From NCBI GenBank assembly GCA_020073385.1, contig JAIQFH010000002.1, positions 186,001 to 250,000 on the forward strand: DNA of 64,000 nt, given 5' to 3'. A program made the position numbers and the translations under genes. Under the pieces are notes generated by a model that had not been told where the DNA came from, did no database searches, and saw only the letters and a program-made list of their open reading frames with translations. Shown here piece after piece: positions 17,006 through 25,091 of the stretch; position 1 is the first letter of the stretch; each line of letters starts with the position of its first letter. Source of the DNA: Terriglobia bacterium (lineage in GTDB: Bacteria; Acidobacteriota; Terriglobia; Terriglobales; Acidobacteriaceae).

Positions 17006-17518
17006 CTACGATTTGCGATGCAAGTCGAAGACTTCCTTGTGCTCTTTGCCGTGGTCAACGAACGTCCATTCTTCCGAGTGATGGCTGTCATCGATCATGG
17101 TCAGCACCATTTTCTGCATGTGCCCGGCGTCGGGACTTGCCAGATTGGTCGCGTCCACGTACGTGAAGGTAATCACTTTACCGTCGGGCGAGAGGCTGGC
17201 CTGCATGCGGGGTTGGTTCCCCGCGGCACAATAGTGCGTCAGCAGCAGGCGGTTCGGTCCGTCGAGATGGAACATGGAAATCATGTCCTCGTTCGGTACG
17301 AGGATTTCGCTCTGCACGGCCGATCCTCCGGCGGTGACTTTGAATGTGACCTGGAAGGCGTGCCCGTCGGGGCCTTTGCCTTCCCAGGTACCCGGCATGT
17401 TCTTGATTGCGTTGAATGCTTTTTGAGCGTCGGTCTGAGCATAGGCCGCGGCGGCCAGTGCCGCAAAGGCGATCAGGATGCGGGTTGAGGTACGAGTGCG
17501 GTTCGTCAGTTTCGTCAT
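17006..17518 (-). CDS. Exported protein of unknown function, lipocalin-like beta protein
   Basis: This 170-residue protein starts at ATG 17518 with a GGAAAACTC site upstream. It has a signal peptide (ILIAFAALAAAAYAQ) and a mature domain with alternating beta-strands (MPGTWEGKGPDGHAFQVTFK, RLLLTHYCAAG, KVITFTYVDATNL, HHSEEWTFVDHGKE). The pattern W-G-G plus repeated strands recalls DUF1579/lipocalin-like proteins, but I do not assign a family with certainty. It is the second gene of the ArsR-led operon. Expression is therefore probably controlled with the SRPBCC genes. Function unknown. Confidence 0.8.
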   Translation of the reverse strand: MTKLTNRTRTSTRILIAFAALAAAAYAQTDAQKAFNAIKNMPGTWEGKGPDGHAFQVTFKVTAGGSAVQSEILVPNEDMISMFHLDGPNRLLLTHYCAAGNQPRMQASLSPDGKVITFTYVDATNLASPDAGHMQKMVLTMIDDSHHSEEWTFVDHGKEHKEVFDLHRKS

Positions 17519-17561
17519 AGGAGTTTTCCTTTCTATGGACGGAAATATCCGTCGCGAATTC

Positions 17562-17942
17562 TCATTTGGGCTTGCGGGAGTCAACTTCCAGTTCCCGTGC
17601 GTACTCGGATTCCACAAAAGATTTCAGATTGTTCAGGCTCGCGGTCCAGAATTGGCGGTACTGCTCGATCCAGGAGTCGACGGCGCGCAGAGGTTCCGGA
17701 TTGAGTTGATACACACGATGGCGGCCTTCCCTGTGCTCGCGCACCAGGTGAGCACGGCGCAGCAAACGCAAGTGCTTCGAGATGGCCGGGCGGGAAACCG
17801 GAAATGCGCTGGCGATCTGTCCCGCAGGCTGCGCGCCACGTCTCAGGAGATCGAGAACGGCGCGGCGGGTCGGATCGGCGAGAGCTTGAAAGGTGGCTTC
17901 GTTATGCCGGGCCGGCGAATATGTAACCGAACGGTGACGCAT
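17562..17942 (-). CDS. ArsR/SmtB-family transcriptional regulator
   Basis: A 126-residue winged-helix repressor: FQALADPTRRAVLDLLRRGAQPAGQIAS, then the recognition helix VSRPAISKHLRLLRRAHLVREHREGRHRVYQL and a helical tail. The metal-box cysteines of ArsR/SmtB (CxC in helix 3) are missing, so it belongs to the non-metal SRPBCC-linked subgroup that senses other signals. It heads the minus-strand operon with the secreted, SRPBCC and DinB genes. Palindromes at 17923-17938 and 17946-17965 flank its start codon, suggesting autorepression. Confidence 0.93.
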   Translation of the reverse strand: MRHRSVTYSPARHNEATFQALADPTRRAVLDLLRRGAQPAGQIASAFPVSRPAISKHLRLLRRAHLVREHREGRHRVYQLNPEPLRAVDSWIEQYRQFWTASLNNLKSFVESEYARELEVDSRKPK

Positions 17943-17945
17943 AAT

Positions 17946-17965
17946 GCGTAACTGTACGGTTACGC
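17946..17965. promoter_or_regulatory. Candidate ArsR-type operator
   Basis: The 20-bp site has arms GCGTAAC and GTTACGC around TGTACG; 18 of 20 positions are symmetric. It lies 4 bp upstream of the regulator's ATG. A related near-palindrome GTAACCG-AA-CGGTGAC is at 17923-17938, inside the first codons, and a weaker one is at 17997-18014. The spacing suggests one face of the helix and autoregulation. Confidence 0.6.
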
Positions 17966-18008
17966 GAATCGCGAGTCAAGAGATTTTTTCTGACTACGTA
18001 ACGGTTCG

Positions 18009-18620
18009 TTAGCGCTTGCCGTCTGAGACCAAATCCAGGAATACCTGGTGGACGCGGGGATCGTCGCTGAGCTCGGGATGAAAAGTTGCAGCCATGGCTC
18101 TTCCCTGCCGGACAGCCACGGGATCACTGCCCTCGGTAGCGAGCACTTCGACTCCATGGCCAACGTGCACGATCTTGGGGGCACGGATGAAGACCATCTC
18201 GAGCGCGGAGTGATCAAGCGAGGAATTGGTGTCGCTCTTCAGCGCATGGTGAAGGTCGGTCACAAACTTCCCTTCCCGGATGGAACTGTCGATCTGGCGT
18301 CCGTAGGCGTTGCGGCGGATGCGGATATTGAGGGCACCGAGTCCAGCCTGCGGAGGGTTCTCGACTTCGGAGGCCAGCAGAATTGCGCCGGCGCACGTGC
18401 CGAACGTAGGCTTGGCCTTAACAAATTGCTTTAACTTTTCAAATCCGGCGTCGCCAAGGAGTTTGAGGAACGTGCCAGACTCTCCACCCGGGATGATCAG
18501 ACCGTCGATCTGATCGAGTTGTTCGGGTTTTTTGACGAGCATAACTTCGGCGCCCAGCTCTTCGAGCCGGCGGCGGTGAGCGTCAAAATCGCCCTGCAGG
18601 GCTAGGACTCCGATGATCAT
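18009..18620 (-). CDS. pdxT: Pyridoxal 5'-phosphate synthase glutaminase subunit
   Basis: PdxT hydrolyses glutamine and channels ammonia to PdxS for PLP synthesis in the DXP-independent route. The 203-residue protein shows IGVLALQGDFDAHRRRLEELG, IDGLIIPGGESGTFLKLL, the nucleophile Cys in FGTCAGAILLA and the catalytic His-Glu in ATFHPELSDD. An unusual point is S/L variation: the loop reads PGGESGTFLKL instead of the common PGGESTT. Start ATG 18620 matches the conserved MxIGVLALQG; the upstream 54 bases are repeat DNA. Its partner pdxS lies upstream on the same strand but is separated by a RAYT unit (18868-19602), so co-transcription is probably disturbed. Confidence 0.94.
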   Translation of the reverse strand: MIIGVLALQGDFDAHRRRLEELGAEVMLVKKPEQLDQIDGLIIPGGESGTFLKLLGDAGFEKLKQFVKAKPTFGTCAGAILLASEVENPPQAGLGALNIRIRRNAYGRQIDSSIREGKFVTDLHHALKSDTNSSLDHSALEMVFIRAPKIVHVGHGVEVLATEGSDPVAVRQGRAMAATFHPELSDDPRVHQVFLDLVSDGKR

Positions 18621-18938
18621 TACGAGGTCGTTGGTCGTTCGTCGTTGGCCCTTCGCCACGACGACATCCACCATTGATTTTAGCGGATATTGCGGCGCAG
18701 GCTAGAGATGGCCATCCGCGTAGGCCAAACTTCAAGGGACACGATCATTTGGCCCACAACCGCACGACCCAGGGTGAACGATCGTGAGTGATCGGCAGGA
18801 CGATGGTCAGCGCAATGCTGGGCTAGCGATTTCCAGAATGGGAAATTCAGAGGAGATATTTCGACTTGGGTGGCGCCGCGCTTTCAGCGCTGCGATGAGG
18901 TTGGGAGTGGTTGGCGGCTTCAGCCGCTGAGGTGCATC
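18621..18938. other. Gene-free stretch between pdxT and the RAYT gene
   Basis: These 318 bases hold the GTCGTT repeat at the pdxT side and unremarkable sequence to about 18860. From 18868 a REP-like palindrome follows (GGGTGGCGCCGCGC...GCGCTGCGAT), then a second motif GGCGGCTTCAGCCGCTGAGG that ends right before the transposase ATG. No gene is visible. Confidence 0.7.
18623..18658. repeat. GTCGTTG-type short tandem repeat
   Basis: Repeats of TCGTTGGTCGTTCGTCGTTGG sit directly upstream of the pdxT start. Similar GTCGTT/AACGAC tracts occur at 38071-38105, 38211-38245 and 49908-49940. Confidence 0.6.
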
Positions 18939-18940
18939 AT
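18868..18940. repeat. Left REP-like end of the RAYT unit
   Basis: It contains GGGTGGCGCCGCGCTTTCAG and the stem GCGCTTTCAGCGC, followed by a second stem GCGGCTTCAGCCGC. The outer part is matched in inverted orientation at 19573-19602 at the other end of the unit. Confidence 0.75.
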
Positions 18941-19415
18941 GGCTGCTCCTCCTCGCGGAAACACCGGACACGGTTGTTATTTCATCACGGCTTCCACATT
19001 TCAAAAGCGACAACTGCTGCAGTCGGATCGAATGAGGCACCTCTTTCTCAATGTTCTCTTTCATTATCGGGAGCAACAGAAATATCTGCTGCATGATTTT
19101 GTGCTGATGCCGGACCACTTCCATCTGCTGATCACCCCCATTGCGACTTTGGAGAGAGCCATGCAGTTTATTAAAGGCGGATTCTCATTTCGTGCGAAGC
19201 GAGAACTCGGATTCGTGCATGAGATCTGGCAGCCCAGCTACTATGACCGGCGAGTGAGAGATGCGGAGGAGTTCTTCGCTTTCCGTGAATATACTCGGCA
19301 GAACCCGGTGAAGAAGGGACTGGTGCGGGTTGCTGAAGACTATCAGTATGGTTCCGCGTGGCCTGAGTATCAGTTGGATGCTGTTTTGGAAAAGGTCGCT
19401 GAGGTTGGCGCCTGA
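18939..19415 (+). CDS. REP-associated tyrosine transposase (RAYT, IS200/Y1 family)
   Basis: RAYTs are single-copy Y1 HUH transposases associated with REP palindromes. The 158-residue protein has CYFITASTFQKRQLLQ, the HUH motif in LMPDHFHLLITP, the tyrosine helix region EIWQPSYYDRRVRDAEEF and the C-terminal REYTRQNPVKKGLV. All catalytic elements are present. ATG 18939 follows the REP motif at once. Palindromes lie on both sides (18868-18940 and 19440-19602), the outer ones in inverted orientation. The unit sits between pdxS and pdxT, on the opposite strand. Confidence 0.92.
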   Translation: MAAPPRGNTGHGCYFITASTFQKRQLLQSDRMRHLFLNVLFHYREQQKYLLHDFVLMPDHFHLLITPIATLERAMQFIKGGFSFRAKRELGFVHEIWQPSYYDRRVRDAEEFFAFREYTRQNPVKKGLVRVAEDYQYGSAWPEYQLDAVLEKVAEVGA

Positions 19416-19439
19416 ATGAAAGTTTCGCAAGGGTGAATG

Positions 19440-19602
19440 GGTTTGGGTGGCGCAGCGCTTAAGCGCTGCGATCTGGGTCTGGAAAAGAGTAGGGCTTCAG
19501 CCCCTGAGGTTTGGCGGAAAGGTGGAGTGCACCTCACCGGCTAAAGCCGTCTGAATGTGTGGGTGCGTGAATCGCAGCGCTGGAAGCGCTGCGCCACCCA
19601 AT
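19440..19602. repeat. REP/BIME-like palindromes downstream of the RAYT gene
   Basis: Four stem-loops follow: GGCGCAGCGC-TTAA-GCGCTGCG (19446-19470), a GGGCTTCAGCCCCTGAGG motif near 19490, its inverted counterpart CCTCACCGGCTAAAGCCG near 19530, and CGCAGCGCTGGAAGCGCTGCG plus CCACCC at 19573-19602. Paired REPs in opposite orientation are the BIME layout known from RAYT systems. Confidence 0.78.
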
Positions 19603-19610
19603 GGCCTCTT

Positions 19611-20534
19611 CTACCAGCCTCGGGTCTGCAGCATATGCGCTTCGTCTAAGCCGCTCACGGCGAGGCCTTTCATCGCGCCCTCCAGGTTTTCACTGACTTC
19701 AAGTAATACTTTAGGGTCTTGGTAATGGGTGGCGGCCTGAACGATGGCGCGAGCTCTCTTCTCGGCTTCGGCGGGATCGGCGAACGTCGTCGAATCCTTC
19801 ATGAAGATACCTGAGCCCACGAAGACGGCTTCGGCTCCGAGTTGCATCACCAGACTTGCGTCCGCCGGCGTGGCGATTCCTCCCGCGCTGAAATTCGGGA
19901 CGGGGAGCTTCCCTGCTTTCGCGACCATCTTGATCAGTTCGTAGGGGGCCTGGTGCTCTTTGGCCTTGGCGTAGAGTTCTTCCTCGCCTAGCACTGTGAG
20001 GATTTTCATCTCCTGCACGATCTGGCGGATGTGCTTGACGGCGTGGACCACGTCTCCGGTGCCGGCTTCGCCTTTGGTGCGGATCATGGCGGCGCCTTCG
20101 GCGATGCGGCGCAGGGCTTCTCCGAGATTGCGCGCGCCACAGACGAACGGCGTCTTGAAGGCGTGCTTGTCGACGTGATGAGCTTCGTCGGCGGGGGTAA
20201 GCACTTCGGATTCGTCGATGTAGTCGACGCCGAGTTCCTGCAGGATCTGGGCTTCGGCGAAGTGTCCGATGCGGCACTTGGCCATGACCGGGATCGACAC
20301 GGCAGCCATAATCTCGCGAATCTTTTTGGGGCTCGCCATGCGGGCGACGCCGCCTTCGGCGCGGATCTGCGCGGGCACGCGCTCGAGGGCCATCACGGAG
20401 ACGGCTCCCGCTTTTTCAGCGATGACGGCCTGCTCGGCGTTGGTGACGTCCATGATGACGCCGCCCTTGAGCATCTCGGCGAGGCCGGTCTTGAGGCGGA
20501 GAGAAGTGGTGTTGTTGCCGTTGTTCTGCGACAT
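19611..20534 (-). CDS. pdxS: Pyridoxal 5'-phosphate synthase lyase subunit
   Basis: PdxS condenses ribose 5-phosphate, glyceraldehyde 3-phosphate and ammonia to PLP. The 307-residue protein is very conserved: [70 protein letters not shown], the second active-site Lys in [11 protein letters not shown], and [17 protein letters not shown] with [17 protein letters not shown] 20534 is chosen because a short variable N-terminal tail precedes [13 protein letters not shown] as in relatives. The glutaminase gene pdxT follows on the same strand almost 1 kb later, with a transposase unit between them. Confidence 0.97.
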   Translation of the reverse strand: MSQNNGNNTTSLRLKTGLAEMLKGGVIMDVTNAEQAVIAEKAGAVSVMALERVPAQIRAEGGVARMASPKKIREIMAAVSIPVMAKCRIGHFAEAQILQELGVDYIDESEVLTPADEAHHVDKHAFKTPFVCGARNLGEALRRIAEGAAMIRTKGEAGTGDVVHAVKHIRQIVQEMKILTVLGEEELYAKAKEHQAPYELIKMVAKAGKLPVPNFSAGGIATPADASLVMQLGAEAVFVGSGIFMKDSTTFADPAEAEKRARAIVQAATHYQDPKVLLEVSENLEGAMKGLAVSGLDEAHMLQTRGW

Positions 20535-20724
20535 GTGAGGAACCCTGTGGATACCTTTTCGCAATCGCGAAGAATGAGCCGTCAGCTTTCAGCCCCTTCG
20601 CCTTTCGACTCAGGGCAGGCTAGAAGCAGCTCTCAGCTAACCCTAACTTTGATGATTCTGGGAGGGGTTTCGCCGCTGATTCATTCTAACGCCCGGAGAG
20701 GATTTGCGGAACCCCGATCCGGCT

Positions 20725-20796
20725 CACCACGGAGACACAGAGTCACCTAGAAAACAAAAGGAATAGTTTCCCTGTGTCTCCGTACCTCCGTGGTGA
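20725..20796. repeat. Dispersed CACCAC-GGAG repeat, family D copy 1 (paired arms)
   Basis: CACCACGGAGACACAGAG (20725-20742) faces CTGTGTCTCCGTACCTCCGTGGTG (20772-20795), making a hairpin between pdxS and the thioesterase. Single-arm copies are at 21290, 24876 and 29408, and a paired copy is at 52773-52841. Confidence 0.75.
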
Positions 20797-21261
20797 TTAT
20801 CGCTCCACGAACTTCCCAAACATCTTCTCGGGATCAATCGCGATGAAGACGCCACGGCTGCGGGCCAGAACTTCCCCGTTCTCATTCAGGATCTCGGCGG
20901 CGTTGATGTGCTGGCGGCCGTGGACGCTGACTTCCCTGCCCTCGACGTGCAGCGGTTTGTGCAGCGGGACGGGTTTCAGGTATTCAACCGTCATTTCTTT
21001 GGTGAGGGCGATAACGTGGTGGAGTTTGTTCACCTTGCCCATGGCATCGTCGAGGATCGTGGCGATGATGCCGCCGTGGCAGTGGCCGGGAGGTCCGGTA
21101 TAGCGCTTTGAGAGGCGGAAGCGGCAGACGAAGGTCTGACGTTCTTCGTCGAGGATGAATTTCAGGCGCATGCCATCCGGATTGTCCTGTCCGCAGACGA
21201 AGCAATAGTTCTTCTGGAGTTTATGGTAGAGGGTTTCGTGTCCGTGGATCTTGCGGGGCAT
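20797..21261 (-). CDS. PaaI-like hotdog-fold thioesterase
   Basis: A 154-residue single hotdog domain, probably a cytoplasmic acyl-CoA thioesterase of the PaaI/4HBT family. It shows YCFVCGQDNPDGMRLKF, then the active-site helix segment GPPGHCHGGIIATILDDAMG and TVEYLKPVPLHKPLHVEGREVS, with the end GVFIAIDPEKMFG. The Asp in ILDDAMG is the likely catalytic residue. ATG 21261 is preferred; longer in-frame starts lie in repeat DNA. The substrate is unknown. The neighbouring genes give no pathway hint. Confidence 0.87.
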   Translation of the reverse strand: MPRKIHGHETLYHKLQKNYCFVCGQDNPDGMRLKFILDEERQTFVCRFRLSKRYTGPPGHCHGGIIATILDDAMGKVNKLHHVIALTKEMTVEYLKPVPLHKPLHVEGREVSVHGRQHINAAEILNENGEVLARSRGVFIAIDPEKMFGKFVER

Positions 21262-21288
21262 GGAACGTAATTCTAGCGCGGAAGAGCG

Positions 21289-21322
21289 TTCACCACAGAG
21301 GGCACAGAGGGACACAGAGACT
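21289..21322. repeat. CACCACAGAGG repeat, family D copy 2
   Basis: Units CACAGAGG-GCACAGAGG-GACACAGAG occur in tandem with a 9-11 bp period. Confidence 0.7.
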
Positions 21323-21392
21323 AGGCGTGAAAGTTCTTGGCGATTCCTGTATACATATCGGTTTCTATCTGTCGGGTCGGCCCGCGGCAAAT

Positions 21393-21433
21393 TGCACAGG
21401 TCCTTCGGCGCAACGAACGCGCCTCAGGATGAC
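21393..21433. repeat. Half copy of family C element
   Basis: In reverse complement this stretch reads TGTCATCCTGAGGCGCG and continues through GCGCCGAAGGACCT. It matches the left end of the element at 48886-48993 over about 38 bases with one mismatch, in the opposite orientation. Confidence 0.75.
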
Positions 21434-21455
21434 AATTCTTGATTTGGAGTCTTCC

Positions 21456-24400
21456 ATGAAAACACTCGCCACCTTCGTCGTTGCTCTCGCTCTTACATCC
21501 TTGCTTTTTGCGCAATCCGCTCCTGAACAGAAGGCGTCCGACAAAGATGCTGACAAGAAACAGGCGGCAGCTTCGGCGTCGGGTGGCAAGAAAGATCAGA
21601 AGAAGAGTTCGAAAGAAGAGAAGAAGGAAGAGCCCAAGAAAGAAGAAGAGAAGAAGCCGGGAATGAATGCGGATACGTTCGCCGGGCTGAAGTTTCGCTC
21701 GATCGGGCCGGGCGTGGAATCGGGGCGGGTGATGTCGATTGCGGTGAATCCGAAAAAGATTTCGGAGTTCTATGTGGGTGTGGCGTCGGGTGGGGTGTGG
21801 AAGACCGTGAATGACGGCACGACATGGTCTCCGCTGTTCGACGGCGAGGGATCGTATTCGATCGGGTGGGCGGCGCTCGATCCGAACGATCCGTCGGTGG
21901 TGTGGGTGGGCGCGGGCGAATCGAATTCTCAGCGCAGCGTCGCGTATGGCGACGGCATTTACCGGTCGGATGATGGCGGGAAGAGTTGGAAGAATCTAGG
22001 GTTGAAGAAGTCCGAACACATCGGGCGGGTGGTGATCGACCCGCGGGATTCGAAGGTCGTGTATGTGGCGGCCGCGGGGCCGCTCTGGGGACCGGGCGGA
22101 GATCGCGGGCTCTACAAGACGACCGACGGCGGAAAGACATGGAAGGCAGTCCTGACGATCAGCGAAAACACCGGCGTGAATGACGTGTTGATGGACCCAT
22201 CGAATCCCGACATCCTCTACGCATCGGCATATCAGCGGCGGCGGCATGTATTCACCTTCATCGATGGAGGCCCCGAAAGCGCGATTTACAAGTCAACCGA
22301 TGCCGGCGCGACCTGGAACAAAGTCACATCGGGGCTGCCCTCGGTTGATATGGGACGCATCGGGCTGGCAATTTCGCCGGCCGATCCGAATGTGGTGTAT
22401 GCCGCGGTGGAAGCGGCCGATGGCAAGGGCGGAATTTTCCGCTCGAGCGACAAGGGAGCGAACTGGGAGCGGCGGAACGAGTTCGATGCGGGGGCGATGT
22501 ACTACGCGCGGATTGTGCCGGACCCGAAGAATGTCGACCGCATCTTCGTCATGAACGTCGAACTGCGTGAGTCGACCGATGGCGGCAAGACGTTGCACAA
22601 GATAAACGAGATCAACCATCACGGCGACAATCACGCCATGTGGATCGATCCGAATGACACCCGGCACTGGCTGCTCGGATCCGATGGTGGGATGTACGAA
22701 ACATGGGACGATGCGAAATCGTGGCAGTTCAAGGCGAATCTTCCGACCATGCAGTTCTATGACGTCGCGGTCGACAATTCCCTGCCCTTTTACAACGTGT
22801 GCGGCGGCACGCAGGATTACTTCTCGTGGTGCGGGCCGACGCGGACGACGAACATTAGCGGCATCGTGAATAGCGATTGGTTCGTGACCACTGGCGGCGA
22901 CGGATTCCGGTCTGCCGTCGATCCGGTGGACCCGAACACGATTTATTCGGAATCGCAATATGGTGTGTTGATTCGCTATGACAAGCCGACCGGGCAGGAA
23001 TTGTTGTTGCAGCCGAAGGAAGGCAAGGGCGAGCCTCCGCTGCGCTGGAATTGGGATTCGCCGATTATTATCAGTCCGCACTCTCACACCAGGCTGTATT
23101 TTGCCGCGAACAAATTGTTTCGTAGCGATGATCGCGGAGACACGTGGAAGGCGATCTCCGGAGATTTGACGCGCCAGATCGATCGCAACAAACTGCCGGT
23201 CATGGGAAAGATTTGGGGGCCGGACGCGGTGGCGAAGAGTGCGTCGACTTCGTTCTATGGAAACATCGTTTCCCTCGCAGAATCCCCAAAGAGAGAGGGA
23301 CTGATCTACGTTGGAACTGATGATGGATTGATCCAGGTCACCAGTGATGGTGGCGGAACGTGGACGAAGTACGACAAATTCCCTGGCGTGCCGGATATGA
23401 CCTATGTGAGCCGGCTGGCGGCATCTTCGCATGACGTCAGCACTGTCTTCGCGGCGTTCGAGAATCACAAGAACGAGGACTTCAAGCCCTACCTGCTTAA
23501 GTCTGCCGACAGCGGGAAGACTTGGACTTCCATTGCTGGCGATCTGCCGGAGAACGGTCCGGTGCTGGCGTTTGCGGAAGATCTGGTGAACGCCAATCTC
23601 CTTTTTGCGGGCACGGAGTTCGGCGCGTTCTTCACCACCGACGGCGGCGCGCACTGGGTGCGACTGAAGGGCGGCCTGCCGACGATTGCCGTGCGCGACA
23701 TGCTGATTCATCCACGGGAAGGCGATCTGGTGATTGCGACGTTCGGCCGCGGCTTTTATGTGCTGGACGACATCACGCCTTTGCGGCAGATGAAGGCCGA
23801 GACGACTCAGCAGGCCGCGGCGCTGTATCCGGTGAAGGACGCATTGATGTATGTCGAGCGGCATCCGCTGGGCGGTCCGCATAAGGGATTCCAGGGGGAT
23901 TCGTACTTCGCGGCGGACAATCCTCCGTATGGCGCGGTATTCACCGCGTATCTGAAAGAGAAGATCAAGACCAGAAAAGAGAAGCGGCAGGAGGCAGAGA
24001 AAGAGGCGGCGAAGAAGAACGAGACGGTGCCCTACCCGTCGAATGACGAACTGCGCGCCGAGGCGGAGGAGGCGAAGCCGGAAGTTTACTTCGTGGTTTA
24101 CGACGAGAGCGGGGCGCCGATCCGGCGAGTGGAAGGCTCGGTCGAGGCGGGCTTCCACCGGATCGCATGGGATCTGCGCTATCCGGCGGCGAAGGTGGTC
24201 AAGCAGGAGGAGGATACCGCGGGATTTTTTCACGATGCGTCTGATCAGGGTCCGCTGGTGCTGGCGGGCAGCTACTCGGTACGAATGTTCGAGAAAATCG
24301 GAGGAACTGTCAGTGAAGTAGCCGGGCCGCAGTCTTTCAAAGTGACGACGGAACAGTCGTCTTCCATGACGCCCGCTGATCGCTCCGCGCAAGAAGAGTT

Positions 24401-24854
24401 CTTGCGCAAAGTGTCGCGGCTCTACCGCGCTGCTTACGGCGCAACCCGCACGGCGGAGGACGCAAAGGAGCGATTGAAGCAGATTCGTGAAGCCTTGCAT
24501 GAAACTCCTGTGGCGGAGAAGCAGTTGGGAGCTGTGGCGGATTCGCTCGAGCAACGGGATCGTGAAATCCTGCGCGCTTTGCAGGGGGATATTGAGATCG
24601 CCAAGCGGAATGAGCCGATCGCTTCTTCGATCGGCGACCGCGTGGGTACGATCATCGAGGGAGAGAGATTCTCCATGGCGAAGCCGACGCAGTCGGATGT
24701 GGAGTCGTACGGGATTGCGGCGGCTGAGTTTGCGGATCAGTTGGCGAAATTGCGAACACTGGTCGACGTCGATCTGGCGAAGCTTGAAAAGGACATGGAG
24801 GCCGCCGGAGCGCCATGGACTCCGGGGCGGGTGCCGGAGTGGTCGGAGAAATAG
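21456..24854 (+). CDS. Exported BNR/VPS10-type beta-propeller protein (sortilin-like glycosyl hydrolase family)
   Basis: This 1132-residue secreted protein starts with a signal peptide (TLATFVVALALTSLLFAQ) and a Lys/Glu-rich linker to about residue 75. A long propeller region follows, with at least eight Asp-box/BNR motifs such as RSDDGGKSWKN, KTTDGGKTWKA, KSTDAGATWNK, RSSDKGANWER, RSDDRGDTWKA and KSADSGKTWTS. A beta-sandwich-like segment and a helical C-terminal part (EDAKERLKQIREAL) close the protein. ATG 21456 fits the signal peptide. Similar proteins are usual in Acidobacteria; the binding partner or substrate is unknown. A transport or peptidase partner is not adjacent. Confidence 0.88.
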   Translation: MKTLATFVVALALTSLLFAQSAPEQKASDKDADKKQAAASASGGKKDQKKSSKEEKKEEPKKEEEKKPGMNADTFAGLKFRSIGPGVESGRVMSIAVNPKKISEFYVGVASGGVWKTVNDGTTWSPLFDGEGSYSIGWAALDPNDPSVVWVGAGESNSQRSVAYGDGIYRSDDGGKSWKNLGLKKSEHIGRVVIDPRDSKVVYVAAAGPLWGPGGDRGLYKTTDGGKTWKAVLTISENTGVNDVLMDPSNPDILYASAYQRRRHVFTFIDGGPESAIYKSTDAGATWNKVTSGLPSVDMGRIGLAISPADPNVVYAAVEAADGKGGIFRSSDKGANWERRNEFDAGAMYYARIVPDPKNVDRIFVMNVELRESTDGGKTLHKINEINHHGDNHAMWIDPNDTRHWLLGSDGGMYETWDDAKSWQFKANLPTMQFYDVAVDNSLPFYNVCGGTQDYFSWCGPTRTTNISGIVNSDWFVTTGGDGFRSAVDPVDPNTIYSESQYGVLIRYDKPTGQELLLQPKEGKGEPPLRWNWDSPIIISPHSHTRLYFAANKLFRSDDRGDTWKAISGDLTRQIDRNKLPVMGKIWGPDAVAKSASTSFYGNIVSLAESPKREGLIYVGTDDGLIQVTSDGGGTWTKYDKFPGVPDMTYVSRLAASSHDVSTVFAAFENHKNEDFKPYLLKSADSGKTWTSIAGDLPENGPVLAFAEDLVNANLLFAGTEFGAFFTTDGGAHWVRLKGGLPTIAVRDMLIHPREGDLVIATFGRGFYVLDDITPLRQMKAETTQQAAALYPVKDALMYVERHPLGGPHKGFQGDSYFAADNPPYGAVFTAYLKEKIKTRKEKRQEAEKEAAKKNETVPYPSNDELRAEAEEAKPEVYFVVYDESGAPIRRVEGSVEAGFHRIAWDLRYPAAKVVKQEEDTAGFFHDASDQGPLVLAGSYSVRMFEKIGGTVSEVAGPQSFKVTTEQSSSMTPADRSAQEEFLRKVSRLYRAAYGATRTAEDAKERLKQIREALHETPVAEKQLGAVADSLEQRDREILRALQGDIEIAKRNEPIASSIGDRVGTIIEGERFSMAKPTQSDVESYGIAAAEFADQLAKLRTLVDVDLAKLEKDMEAAGAPWTPGRVPEWSEK

Positions 24855-24875
24855 ATTTTTGCTCACGAAAACATT

Positions 24876-24908
24876 CACCACAGAGGGCACCGAGGAACAC
24901 CGAGGAAA
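24876..24908. repeat. CACCACAGAGG repeat, family D copy 3
   Basis: Units CACAGAGGGCACCGAGGAACACCGAGG start about 20 bp after the BNR gene stop. Same family as 21289. Confidence 0.7.
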
Positions 24909-25091
24909 ACCTATGTCACGTTGATTCATCTCTCTCGGGCGTACTTCTGAAGATTTTGTTCCTCAACTCGCTTGCATTCTGGGCGAGTGGCTGTGTTACA
25001 CTCGCCGCCGACTGATGCTCGCGTTGTGGGACGCGACACAGCCGTGGGGAGAGATTCTTTTGTGTCGTCCTAAGGCTAGGGGGACTGGGGA

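Noticed and set aside
22293-24929. Very long open frame antisense to the BNR gene
   Set aside because: Mirror frame caused by GC-rich codon usage; Arg/His-rich with no recognisable domain, and the plus-strand frame has clear Asp-box repeats.
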